This document shows positions 56,095 through 64,000 of a DNA stretch of 64,000 nt, piece after piece. Positions within the stretch are counted from its first letter, which is position 1. Each line of letters opens with the position of its first letter. Origin of the DNA: Terriglobus albidus (lineage in GTDB: Bacteria > Acidobacteriota > Terriglobia > Terriglobales > Acidobacteriaceae); the NCBI RefSeq assembly GCF_025685425.1, contig NZ_JAGTAS010000019.1, positions 1 through 64,000 of the forward strand. Direction: 5' to 3'. Made by a program: the position numbers and the translations under genes. Below the pieces are notes generated by a model. That model did no database searches, was not told where the DNA came from, and saw nothing but the letters and a program-made list of their open reading frames with translations.

Positions 56095-57252
56095 TTGGCT
56101 GTGACTGAAACCATCTCTACCCCCGCCGCCGAGGCAACTCCGGCTGCTCCGCGTACCACCCGCAAACCTGCGCTTCCCGCGTTGACGGGAGTACGTACGT
56201 TCCTGGCGGCGAATATCATGCTCTTCCACTTCACTCCGCCGCACATTGAGTGGATTACCCCGGTTGTGGGGCATGGCTTTGTCTTCGTCGGATTCTTCCT
56301 GCTGATCTCCGGATTCATTCTGAGCTACAACTACGGCGACCGCATCCGCACTCTCAAGCTGAAGGACTTTTATCTTGCCCGCGTGGCGCGGCTGTACCCG
56401 GTCTATCTGGTCTCTCTGCTGATCTCGATTCCAGTCCTGATGGAAGAGTTCCACGTCCGCACCCGCGGGGAGTTTGTTCGGGGCGCCATCATGACCCCGC
56501 TCCTGCTGCAGGGGTGGAGTCCATGGCTGGCCACATTCTGGAACACTGTGGCCTGGACGCTCTCTACCGAGGCATTTCTCTACGTCATCTTTCCGTTTGT
56601 CATGCGGTGGCGCTGGCCAGAGAGGGGAAGAAACCTGGCCGCTCTTGGTCTTGCCATCTGGATTCTCGGTCTTATACCGCACGGTATTTACATGCTGACG
56701 AATCCGGATGGTCTGCCCCATCTGGACCGCTACTCCTACGGCTACTACCTGCGCGGGCTGAAGTTTACGCCACTGCCGTATGTGTGTACCTTTCTCGTTG
56801 GGATCGTCCTGGGCCGGCTGCACGGCGTGCGCGAGATGAGCGAGAGGGTGCGTGCTGTGCTGGCATTTGCAGCCGTAGCCGGTATTGTTGGCTTTCTGTA
56901 TCTTGCCGCCGATCACACCTCCTACATCCTGATGCACGGTGGTCTGCTGACACCGCTGTTCGCGATGCTGATCCTGGGTGTGACCGGAAGAAATCCAATT
57001 GCTTTGTTCTTTGGGTGGAAGCCGTTTGTGATGGTTGGTGAGGCAACGCTCTGCATCTACCTGCTGCACTTCAACGGCCTGCAGATGATGCGTGACTACC
57101 ACCTGGCGGAGAAGCTGCATTACACCGCGTTCGACCCTTGGGCGTCGTATGTGCTGCTGTGGGGCTTCGCGTATCTGTTGTATGTCTTCTATGAGAATCC
57201 GGCGCGTAAGTGGGTGTTGGCGACGTTTGGGACGAAGAAGGCCGCGGCGTAA
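56095..57252 (+). CDS. acyltransferase 3 family membrane protein
   Basis: Multi-pass acyltransferase of 385 residues (OafA/NodX type) that modifies envelope sugars or lipids with acetyl or similar groups. The signature LTGVRTFLAANIMLFHFTPP holds the catalytic-type His; HGFVFVGFFLLISGFILSY, DFYLARVARLYPVYL (R-x(10)-Y motif) and AWTLSTEAFLYVIFPF follow. About ten membrane helices are visible. The N-terminal 25 residues are Ala/Thr/Pro-rich. Start codons TTG 56095 and GTG 56101 are both possible; neither has a strong ribosome site, and coupling to the previous gene is likely. Confidence 0.88.
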   Translation: MAVTETISTPAAEATPAAPRTTRKPALPALTGVRTFLAANIMLFHFTPPHIEWITPVVGHGFVFVGFFLLISGFILSYNYGDRIRTLKLKDFYLARVARLYPVYLVSLLISIPVLMEEFHVRTRGEFVRGAIMTPLLLQGWSPWLATFWNTVAWTLSTEAFLYVIFPFVMRWRWPERGRNLAALGLAIWILGLIPHGIYMLTNPDGLPHLDRYSYGYYLRGLKFTPLPYVCTFLVGIVLGRLHGVREMSERVRAVLAFAAVAGIVGFLYLAADHTSYILMHGGLLTPLFAMLILGVTGRNPIALFFGWKPFVMVGEATLCIYLLHFNGLQMMRDYHLAEKLHYTAFDPWASYVLLWGFAYLLYVFYENPARKWVLATFGTKKAAA

Positions 57253-57735
57253 GCAGGATTGGGCGATGCGTGTGCGCGTTATCATCACCCGGAGTCCATA
57301 AATAAAGCGCTGAAGGCGCGTTCTATACCAGCCAGGGGCAACGCCCCAGGGTAGGAACGCACAAGATGTTAAGGGCTGAAGGCCCGCTCTATATAAAAGC
57401 CTTCAATCCCATGTGTATCGTCCATTGAATGCAATGCCATGTCTGGTGAGAAGGGCGCGGAATTCATTCTGAAGCGATATTTTTCGATTGGCATACAACG
57501 GTTTAACGAACCGTTTCGTTTGTGACGATTGGGGATTATAGGTCGGGCCTTCAGCCCTCTAACCGTTTAACTATCCTCAAACCTGGGGCGTTGCCCCAGG
57601 CTGGTATAGAGCGCGCCTTCAGCGCTCTTTCATCGACGGCTTGTATCTATACCGCCTGCGGCAATAGCTATTGGTTGGTGCAACCTCTAACACTTGGGTG
57701 ATGCCTGCTGCTATATATCTCCCTCAATCTCCTTA
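57253..57735. repeat. family A pair, locus 5, in a convergent gap
   Basis: No gene. Left arm 57306-57394 (AGCGCTGAAGGCGCG, GGGGCAACGCCCC, GGGCTGAAGGCCCGCTCTATA), inverted right arm 57536-57626. The spacer contains TTTGTGACGATTGGGGATTATA, which also stands before the right arm at 62907-62929, so part of the spacer is shared between loci 5 and 6. Confidence 0.8.
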
Positions 57736-57742
57736 CCCACCA

Positions 57743-57776
57743 AAAGCAAACGCCCCGCACTTGGCGGGGCGTTTGT
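57743..57776 (-). terminator. terminator of the lipoprotein pair
   Basis: AAACGCCCCGC CAAG TGCGGGGCGTTT on the minus strand followed by GCTTTTGG, 18 bases past the stop of the gene that begins at 59023. Confidence 0.85.
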
Positions 57777-57793
57777 GCATGACGTATTCGTTC

Positions 57794-59023
57794 TTACGGG
57801 TTCACTGTCTGCGTGGCATGTGCGCCGTTGGCGACAGCAACCGCTGCGCTCGGGCGGCTGGAGGTTGCAAACGGAGTGTTCTGAATGCTCTTCAGGCTTC
57901 CGTTATGCGAGTCCAGTTGCAGACCGCTGGTGGTGTTGTCGAGGAAGTTCGCCGTGAACATGTACTTGCCCAGAGCTGGCTCGATGGTGATGCTCTGGGG
58001 GCCGGTGCCAACCGAGGTGGAACTGGAGGCTGCCGATCCGGTCAGGGCGCCGGTCGCCTGGTCAATGACAAAGGCCGAGACGTTATTGGCGCTATAGTTG
58101 GCGACGTACAGATAGTAGCCACGAGGATCGACCGTCGCCGCCAGAGGACGAAGACCGGTGGACCAGGGGCTGGAGGAGATCAGAGCCGGCACGCCGGTGG
58201 AGCCCAGCGTATAGCCGATCACCTGGCTGGAGTCGCGATCCGTTACGTACAGGAAGCGGGAACGCGGATCTTCTACGATGGCGCTTGCAGTCACACCGGA
58301 GTAGTAGCCGGAGGTAAAGGTCGTCGAGTTGTTACCCAGTGTCGTACCGGGGAGTGTTGTAAGTGCTCCGTTTGCGTCGTGCGAGAAGCCAAGCAGGTTC
58401 TTGCTGTTCGCATTGCCGTCCTGCTCTACGACGTAGACGAAGTTGTTATACGTGCTGGTCACGACACCGACCGGGTTGTTGCCGATCTTGACAGTCAGCG
58501 AAGGCTGCGCCGTGAGCGAGCCGTCCGTATCGGAAGTGATCTTGAAGACCGAGATGCTGCCCGGGCCAACGCTGGCCGGCGAGTAGCCGCTCTGATAGGT
58601 ATTCAGAACATAGACGAACTTGTTGTCGGGCGTAACGCTCAACGCAACCGGGTAGGTTCCGCCGATGGCATCGTAGGAGTTCTGACCGTAGAGCTTGCCG
58701 TCCGTGCCAACCGCGTACTCCACGATCTTGGAGTCGTCACGATGCACAACGTAGACAAACTTGCCGTTTGAAGTGGCGGCAATGGCGACCGGGTTGCGGA
58801 AGCCGGTGTCGACCGGCGAGGTCGGCATCTGCACCAGAGCGCCGACCTGATAGTCGACCTCATAGGCGTTGATCAGTCCAGTGCTCGATCCGGAAGAGGC
58901 GACGTAGAGAAACGCGACGACGTAGTCGCGGCTGCAGGCGGTGATGCCCAGGCCCATGCCAAGAGATACGACAGTGGCCAGCGCGTTGCGGCCGAACTTA
59001 CTCCACTTCATGCGTTTTCCCAT
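57794..59023 (-). CDS. lactonase-like beta-propeller lipoprotein
   Basis: Exported lipoprotein with signal MGKRMKWSKFGRNALATVV..LGITAC. The mature part has seven or so repeats of the pattern NGKFVYVVHRDDSKIVEYAV, DNKFVYVLNTYQSG..ISVFKI, RSRFLYVTDRDSSQVIGYTL and RGYYLYVANYSANNVSAFVI, spaced about 50 residues. This is the layout of the 6-phosphogluconolactonase-like (PF10282-type) propeller, here lipid-anchored; lactonase activity is not implied. Start 59023 or 59011 (both ATG) is possible. It is a paralogue of the next gene upstream and shares its transcript direction, 84 bases after it. Confidence 0.85.
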   Translation of the reverse strand: MGKRMKWSKFGRNALATVVSLGMGLGITACSRDYVVAFLYVASSGSSTGLINAYEVDYQVGALVQMPTSPVDTGFRNPVAIAATSNGKFVYVVHRDDSKIVEYAVGTDGKLYGQNSYDAIGGTYPVALSVTPDNKFVYVLNTYQSGYSPASVGPGSISVFKITSDTDGSLTAQPSLTVKIGNNPVGVVTSTYNNFVYVVEQDGNANSKNLLGFSHDANGALTTLPGTTLGNNSTTFTSGYYSGVTASAIVEDPRSRFLYVTDRDSSQVIGYTLGSTGVPALISSSPWSTGLRPLAATVDPRGYYLYVANYSANNVSAFVIDQATGALTGSAASSSTSVGTGPQSITIEPALGKYMFTANFLDNTTSGLQLDSHNGSLKSIQNTPFATSSRPSAAVAVANGAHATQTVNP

Positions 59024-59106
59024 CTTCCGGGAGCCGTTGGAGCTCCCGTCCTGCCCTTCCTGAAATTGCGTGCTGTAAGAAGAAATATTCTGCATGGCCA
59101 GATCGA

Positions 59107-60405
59107 TTACCTCACGTTGCCGCTAGCGACGAGGCAGGTCGGATTACCAACGGTCGGGAACGTCGAACCACGGGTAAGACCTGACAACTGGCCTGTGTTC
59201 TGGTTGATGATAAAGCCCGAAACCGTGGAGTCGTTACGGTTCGAGGTGTACACATACTGGTTCGACGGATCCTGCAGCATGCAGACCGGGCCGGAGCCGA
59301 CCGGATACGGATTGCTGGTATCAGCCAGGCGGGCCAGACGGCCCTGCGTATCGATCGTGAAAGCCGAGATGGTGCTGGAGACGTTCTGCACGTTCGAGGT
59401 GCCCTGGTTCAGGACGTAGAGGAACTTGCCCTTGCTATCAACCAGCGTCCAGACCGGCGTGGTTGCCGGCGACAGGTTGGCGAAAGGGCTGCCGGTGACC
59501 GGCTGCAATGCTCCGCTGCTGACCGTATAGGCATAGATCTGATTGTTGGTGACGTCGGTCAGGTAGACGTAGGTGCCGTTGCTGGTAATGGAGGAGATAT
59601 TGGTACCTGGAGCGGCAAGCTGCGTCGTGCTGTTTGCAACCAGGGTGAGCTGACCGTTGGTGCTGTTCTGCTGGTAGGTCGTGATGCTGGGACCAATGGA
59701 CGTCGAGTCGCCGCCGTTCAGCGTGAAGAGATAACCCGAGGAGAAGAACTTCATCATCGTCGGATTCTTGCCGACCGGGAAATAGGTAAGCTGCTGGCCG
59801 TTGCAGGCGTTTGTCGTGCACTTCGTCTGCTGGTTCTGCACCAGGGTAAGACGGCCGGTGTCGGCGGCGATGCTAAACACAGTAATGGCGCCTACCGGGT
59901 TCGGATTCGCCGCGGTGACCACATACTGGCTGCTGTCATTCTGGTTCGAGAGAGCATCGAGAACGTAAAGGTAGTTTCCGGACGAATCCATCTGTGCCCA
60001 GATGGGATTCGTTCCCTGGCTCGACTGGCTGAGCTGATAGCTCAGTACGCCGTCTCCACCAACGGAGTAGATCGAAATCGTACCGGCTGTCCCGGTGTTG
60101 GCAACCGGCGCGCCATTCTTGTCGTAGGTCGGGGCAATGCCCTTATTCACGACGTAGACCCAGCGGCCACCGGGACGAACCACGATCGAAACCGGGTTGG
60201 TACCGCCGGAGCTGAACGGTGCGTGCACGACCTTCGTCAGGTTTCCGGTGAAGTTGTCGATCTTGAAACCGTCAACCTGGTTATACTGCGTGCCCAGAAC
60301 CCACATAAAACCTACGGTGCCACCGCCGCAGGCGGTCATACCGCTGATCAGTGCCAGTGACACTACACAAGCCAGCATCAGCCGGCCAGACAGACTCAAC
60401 TTCAT
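59107..60405 (-). CDS. lactonase-like beta-propeller lipoprotein, paralogue
   Basis: A 432-residue lipoprotein: signal MKLSLSGRLMLACVVSLALISGMTAC with the lipidated Cys at 26. Propeller repeats include GGRWVYVVNKG, SGNYLYVLDALSNQ, NGTYVYLTDVTNNQIYAYTV, KGKFLYVLNQGTSN and SNQYVYTSNRNDSTVSGFII. Same family as the neighbour at 57794. Two such genes in tandem suggest duplication; function is unknown, and a cell-surface binding role is only a guess. GGAAGCGC before the ATG is the ribosome site. Confidence 0.85.
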   Translation of the reverse strand: MKLSLSGRLMLACVVSLALISGMTACGGGTVGFMWVLGTQYNQVDGFKIDNFTGNLTKVVHAPFSSGGTNPVSIVVRPGGRWVYVVNKGIAPTYDKNGAPVANTGTAGTISIYSVGGDGVLSYQLSQSSQGTNPIWAQMDSSGNYLYVLDALSNQNDSSQYVVTAANPNPVGAITVFSIAADTGRLTLVQNQQTKCTTNACNGQQLTYFPVGKNPTMMKFFSSGYLFTLNGGDSTSIGPSITTYQQNSTNGQLTLVANSTTQLAAPGTNISSITSNGTYVYLTDVTNNQIYAYTVSSGALQPVTGSPFANLSPATTPVWTLVDSKGKFLYVLNQGTSNVQNVSSTISAFTIDTQGRLARLADTSNPYPVGSGPVCMLQDPSNQYVYTSNRNDSTVSGFIINQNTGQLSGLTRGSTFPTVGNPTCLVASGNVR

Positions 60406-60543
60406 GCGCTTCCTTTTACCTCAAGAGCCCGTCCGGCGAAGCTTGCTGCCGTTCAGGCCGTCCAATCTGTGGGTTCTTTTCCTCGCTCCATTGTAAAAGG
60501 GCGGGGTACTTTGTGCCACCGGGAGTGGCTCGTTTGACGGAAA

Positions 60544-60573
60544 GAAAAAGCCCGGCGTTAGCCGGGCTTTTGG
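60544..60573 (-). terminator. terminator after the M13 peptidase gene
   Basis: AAAAGCCCGGC GTTA GCCGGGCTTTT hairpin, flanked by A and T runs on both strands, 17 bases past the stop codon. Confidence 0.9.
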
Positions 60574-60589
60574 TGATTTCAGCAGCGAA

Positions 60590-62635
60590 CTACCAGACGC
60601 GGCAGGCATTGACCGGCATCATGGGCTGACCCTTCCTGCACCCGAATGCCTTCCCGAACTCCTCGAAGTTCTGCACACTGCCGTTGACGCGCCACTGGCC
60701 GCTGGAATGCGGATCAGTCTTCGCCCGCAGGCGGGCGGTCGCTTCGCGGGTGTTTTCGCACCATACCTGAGCAAAACCGATGAAGTAGCGCTGCTGGGGC
60801 GTGTAGCCGTCCACCTGCTTTGACGCCGCATCGCCGCCCTGCTGCGCCAGAACGCTCATCAGCGCCGCATATGCAATCCGCAGGCCGCCGTTGTCTGCCG
60901 TGTTCTCACCCAGCGTCAGCTTGCCGTTCAGGTTCTGTCCGGGAGCGACCTCGAAGCCGTCATACTCCTTTACCTCGCAGTCGGTGCGGGCCTCGAATTT
61001 CTTGCGATCTTCATCGGTCCACCAGGAGCGCACATCGCCCTGTGCATCGAACTGGCTGCCTTCGTCGTCGAAGCCGTGCGTCATCTCGTGCCCGATCACA
61101 ACGCCGATGCCGCCGAAGTTCACGGCAGGATCGATCTTCGCGTCGAAGAACGGCGGCTGCAGGATGCCGGCAGGGAAGTTGATGTCATTCTGTGCCGGGT
61201 TGTAGTAGGCGTTGACGGTGGGCGGCGTCATCAGCCACTCACGCTCATCGACAGGCTTGCCAATCTTGTCCAGATCGCGGCGATCGGTAAACGCCGCCGA
61301 ACGGGCGAGGTTGCCGACCAGATCGTTCCGCTTCGTCTCCAGCTTCGAGTAGTCGCGCCAGTTCTCCGGATAGCCGATCTTGCGGCGGAAGGCATCGAGC
61401 TTCTTCTGCGCCTCTGCCTTGGTGGCCTCGCTCATCCAGTCCAGACCCTTGATGTCTTCTCCGAGAGACTTCTCCAGGGCGTCGACCAGCTTCTCCATGC
61501 TGTCCTTGGAGGAGGGCGGGAAGTACTGCTTCACCCAATCCTGTCCGACGGCCTCTCCAAGCGCGCGGTCTGTCATCGAGGTACAACGCTTCCAGCGCGG
61601 TGTCTGCTCTTTCTGGCCGGTAAGGGTTGCGCCGAAGAAGTTGAAGTTCTCCGCGGCGATGGGCTCGTTGAGATTGGCTGCATAACGGTGCAGCACATGC
61701 CAACGCATATAGCTCTTCAGCGCGGCGAGATTCTCGGCGGAGAGCTGCTGGTTCATGGACTTGAAGAAGTCCGGCGTCGCCACATTCAGGGTCGGAAGAT
61801 CGCCCTCTTTCTTCGCCGCCAGGTAGACCTTCCAGTCGAAGCCCGGTGTCAGATCCTGGAGCTGCGCGATAGTCATGATGTGGTAGACATTGTTGGGATT
61901 GCGGCGGTCTACACGTGACATGGAGCCCTGCGCCAGCGCGGTCTCCACCGCGAGCACGGCTTTTGCTTCGGTAGCGGCCTGCTCGGGTGTATCGCCAACG
62001 AGTGCGAACATCTTCTTCACATGCTCCAGGTACTGCTCCCGGATCTTGGTCATGCGCTCATCGTTCTGCAGATAGTAGTCGCGGTCCGGCAGCGCGAGAC
62101 CGGCCTGATCAACCTCGCCGATGACCTTTGAGGCGTCTTTCTGATCCTGATCGGAGCCGAAACCGAAGAAGAAGCCCTGCGCGTACTTGTCTTCCATCAT
62201 GCCCATAAAGGAGGCGAACTTTTTCGGATCGTTGAAGGCGGCAATGGCCTTGAACTGGGCGTCGAGAGGGGTATAGCCGAGCTTATCGGCCAGCGGCTTG
62301 TCCATACAGGCCGCGAAGAAGTCGCCATATTTCTTTGCGAGTGGCGTCTTGGGCGAGTCGGCGGCAGCCTTCAGCTGCTGATAGAGCAGATAGTTATTGC
62401 GCTCTGCCAGCTCGTTGAAACGGCCCCAACGGCTCTGGTCGGCTGGGATCGGATTGTTCTTCTTCCAGTTGCCGCAAGCGTACTGATAGAAGTCCGTGCA
62501 AGGATCGGCGGTCTTGTCGATTCCCGAAAGATCGAAGCTGACAGGTTGTTTGGGCTCAGCAGTGGGGGCAGAAACCTGCGCAATAGCCGGAAGGCTGCCA
62601 AGCAGCAGCGCCGGCGCCAGAAAGGAAAGACGCAT
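60590..62635 (-). CDS. M13-family (neprilysin/PepO) zinc endopeptidase
   Basis: Exported 681-residue metallo-endopeptidase. A signal peptide (MRLSFLAPALLLGSLPAIAQ) precedes DKTADPCTDFYQYACGNWKKNNPIPADQSRWGRFNEL, the usual start of M13 enzymes (read in segments). The active site is VIGHEMTHGFDDEGSQFD (HExxH) with the third ligand in ENTADNGG; NAYYNPAQNDINFPAGILQPPFFD precedes it. The C-terminal CRVW is the family's conserved end. It acts on small peptides in the periplasm or outside the cell. Confidence 0.95.
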   Translation of the reverse strand: MRLSFLAPALLLGSLPAIAQVSAPTAEPKQPVSFDLSGIDKTADPCTDFYQYACGNWKKNNPIPADQSRWGRFNELAERNNYLLYQQLKAAADSPKTPLAKKYGDFFAACMDKPLADKLGYTPLDAQFKAIAAFNDPKKFASFMGMMEDKYAQGFFFGFGSDQDQKDASKVIGEVDQAGLALPDRDYYLQNDERMTKIREQYLEHVKKMFALVGDTPEQAATEAKAVLAVETALAQGSMSRVDRRNPNNVYHIMTIAQLQDLTPGFDWKVYLAAKKEGDLPTLNVATPDFFKSMNQQLSAENLAALKSYMRWHVLHRYAANLNEPIAAENFNFFGATLTGQKEQTPRWKRCTSMTDRALGEAVGQDWVKQYFPPSSKDSMEKLVDALEKSLGEDIKGLDWMSEATKAEAQKKLDAFRRKIGYPENWRDYSKLETKRNDLVGNLARSAAFTDRRDLDKIGKPVDEREWLMTPPTVNAYYNPAQNDINFPAGILQPPFFDAKIDPAVNFGGIGVVIGHEMTHGFDDEGSQFDAQGDVRSWWTDEDRKKFEARTDCEVKEYDGFEVAPGQNLNGKLTLGENTADNGGLRIAYAALMSVLAQQGGDAASKQVDGYTPQQRYFIGFAQVWCENTREATARLRAKTDPHSSGQWRVNGSVQNFEEFGKAFGCRKGQPMMPVNACRVW

Positions 62636-63028
62636 GGGGACTCCTCTAGGAAAACTGATTCCTAGAGAATACGCCTCAGTTGCGGTGCGGGTTCCCGAAA
62701 AGCGGGTCCTTCGTTTTGCTCAGCGATGACAGTGTGAGCAAGAAAGATGTATTGAGCGCTGAAGGCGCGTTCCATACCAGCCTGGGGCAACGCCCCAGGT
62801 TTTGGCGCCCACAAGAAGTTAAAGGGCTGAAGGCCCGCCCTATATTAACGGTCTTCAATCCGACCGTATTGTTCGATAGGCTACGTCGCATTCACGAACC
62901 ATTTCGCTTGTGACGATTGGGGATTATAGATCGGGCCTTTCAGCCCTCTGACCGTTTTCCTATCTCCCTACCTGGGGCGTTGCCCCAGGCTGGTATGGAA
63001 CGCGCCTTCAGCGCTTGATTCTTCGCAT
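62636..63028. repeat. family A pair, locus 6
   Basis: No gene. Left arm 62755-62845, right arm 62926-63016. It lies between co-directional genes, directly downstream of the MlaD-like gene (stop at 63029). The family A right arm ends about 12 bases from that stop. The 62636-62750 part should hold the M13 promoter; nothing clear is seen. Confidence 0.8.
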
Positions 63029-64000
63029 CTAGAAGACCCGCAAGTGGATCGTCAGGTACTTCTTCGGGTCGCTGCGGATGGTGTTGATCAAGCTGTTGGA
63101 GCTGGTCAACAGCGTATTCAGGTTGTTATAAGCGGCATCATCTTTCACGAGCTTGCCTGCCGTTCCCTTACCCTCATCGATGCCGGTGATCAGGTCATCC
63201 AGGCGAGTGACGGTATTGTTCAGCTTCTGCGCAAAGGCGGGATCTTTCAGCAGGAGGCCCAGGCCGCCCTTACCCGCATCCGCGTCTCCGAGAATGGAGT
63301 TCGCGTGCGCCAGGGTGGAGTTCAGGTTGTTATAGAGCGCATCGTCTTTCAGCAGCTTGCCTGCGCTGCCCTTGCCCGCGTCGAGCTCTGATGTGATGTG
63401 GTCGAGCTTGGCGACAGTGGTGTTGAGGTGGTTGTATATTTCATCGTCCTTCAACAGCTTGCCCATGGAGCCCTTTCCATTGTTCAGGTTCTCCGACAGA
63501 CGCTGCAGCTCCGCAACGGTATTGTTCGCCCGGACATAGAGTGAGTCGTCATAGATCAGCTGGCCGATAGCGCCCTTGCCGCTGGCGATGGTGTCGACGA
63601 TGCGGTCAAGCTTGGCAAGGATTACGTTCAGGCTCTCGATCGTTCCCTGGCTGGATTTGACGACATCCTGCAGGTTGGGCGTATCGAGGGTTTTCAAGAC
63701 ATCTCCGTCCTGCAACTGCGGTCCGGTCGCAACCTGGCTGTTGAGATCGATGACCGTGTCGCCAAGAACACCGACAGTGGAGAGTGCAGCCGTGGTGTCC
63801 TTATGCAACAGGGACTGATACTTGGCATCGAGCCTCAGGCTGGCTTCCACAGGCATGAGCTTGCGCGTGGGATCGTCCACGACCCGCACACCGGTCACAT
63901 TTCCGATGGTGACGCCCTGCAGGGTGACCGGCGCTCCCACCTTCAGGCCGGCGGAGTTATCGAAGTAGACGCGTGCTGTGAGCTTTTTGGAGAAGATGCT
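63029..64000 (-). CDS. MlaD/MCE-domain lipid-transport protein (5' end outside window)
   Basis: Substrate-binding component of an Mla-type phospholipid ABC transport system; the frame is open to the window edge. The MCE domain is seen in VYFDNSAGLKVGAPVTLQGVTIGNVTGV followed by LGDTVIDL (read in segments). After it come four copies of a 37-39-residue repeat with the core GKG-x2-G-K-L(L/V)-KDD, such as GKGSMGKLLKDDEIYNHLN, GKGSAGKLLKDDALYNNLN, GKGGLGLLLKDPAFAQKLN and GKGTAGKLVKDDAAYNNLN. These predict a long alpha-helical rod crossing part of the periplasm. The GTG at 63940 is internal, not the start. Confidence 0.88.
   Translation of the reverse strand, partial: SIFSKKLTARVYFDNSAGLKVGAPVTLQGVTIGNVTGVRVVDDPTRKLMPVEASLRLDAKYQSLLHKDTTAALSTVGVLGDTVIDLNSQVATGPQLQDGDVLKTLDTPNLQDVVKSSQGTIESLNVILAKLDRIVDTIASGKGAIGQLIYDDSLYVRANNTVAELQRLSENLNNGKGSMGKLLKDDEIYNHLNTTVAKLDHITSELDAGKGSAGKLLKDDALYNNLNSTLAHANSILGDADAGKGGLGLLLKDPAFAQKLNNTVTRLDDLITGIDEGKGTAGKLVKDDAAYNNLNTLLTSSNSLINTIRSDPKKYLTIHLRVF

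Overview
The window looks like a chromosomal segment of a Gram-negative soil bacterium of the Acidobacteriota, class Terriglobia (Terriglobus/Granulicella/Edaphobacter type). The evidence is a GC-rich diderm gene set (lptE, lpxD, an LpxL-type acyltransferase, an MlaD/MCE protein), the character of the FtsH, HolA and beta-propeller lipoproteins, an Ile/Ala-tRNA-bearing rrn operon, and many dispersed palindromic intergenic repeats. The genus is not fixed by what can be read by eye; the 16S gene (about 45779-47277) would settle it. Almost all genes are housekeeping; no prophage, IS transposase, CRISPR array or secondary-metabolite cluster is visible.

Layout. 0.3-7 kb: GNAT acetyltransferase, tilS, ftsH, a DUF4260 membrane protein, lptE, holA. 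7-16 kb: membrane GGDEF protein, Tat-exported M24 peptidase, fbp plus an overlapping small gene, rpiA, xseB with a homocysteine methyltransferase/MTHFR fusion, and a large lipoprotein. 16.5-25 kb: MobB-like P-loop protein, lpxD, lpxL-like gene, GAF-PAS histidine kinase, SYLF protein, an atypical LuxR regulator, dcd, an HU/IHF gene and an M50 protease. 25.5-33.6 kb: priA, then the co-directional run metG-tatD-yajQ-small membrane protein-polyprenyl synthase. 33.9-37.4 kb: a sugar-acid module (FadR-type regulator, MFS transporter, aldose epimerase) with a palindromic candidate operator. 37.8-42.5 kb: bacterial NHEJ (ligD, a small secreted Cys-rich protein, ku). 42.8-44.8 kb: ilvE and an M48 protease. 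45.4-51.3 kb: 16S-tRNA-Ile-tRNA-Ala-23S-5S with a candidate promoter, RNA processing stems and a terminator. 51.5-57.3 kb: GDP-mannose-3,5-epimerase-like gene, recQ with an extra C-terminal domain, pyrH, a small membrane protein, an acyltransferase. 57.8-64 kb: two tandem beta-propeller lipoproteins, an M13 metallopeptidase and an MlaD-like gene cut by the window edge.

The most unusual content is between the genes. At least six intergenic sequence families recur. The most striking (called E here) is a long hairpin between co-directional genes. In three cases its first three bases are the TAG stop codon of the upstream gene. In three cases its far end directly abuts the ATG of the next reading frame, so its right arm carries the presumed Shine-Dalgarno sequence, paired to the left arm just after the stop codon. 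Base changes between copies keep the pairing. I infer a possible stop-to-start translational coupling element. A 271-bp MITE-like element with 33-nt terminal inverted repeats fills the tatD-yajQ gap and likewise contains the tatD stop codon. Family A (six loci, roughly 240-340 bp, each an inverted pair) and family B (five loci) occur only in convergent or co-directional gaps, never between divergent genes.

Several genes begin with non-ATG codons (ftsH, the HU gene and the lpxL-like gene with TTG), and I trimmed many starts from the longest possible reading frame to the position that fits the family or a Shine-Dalgarno site. All functional calls rest on motif recognition by eye, not on database searches.
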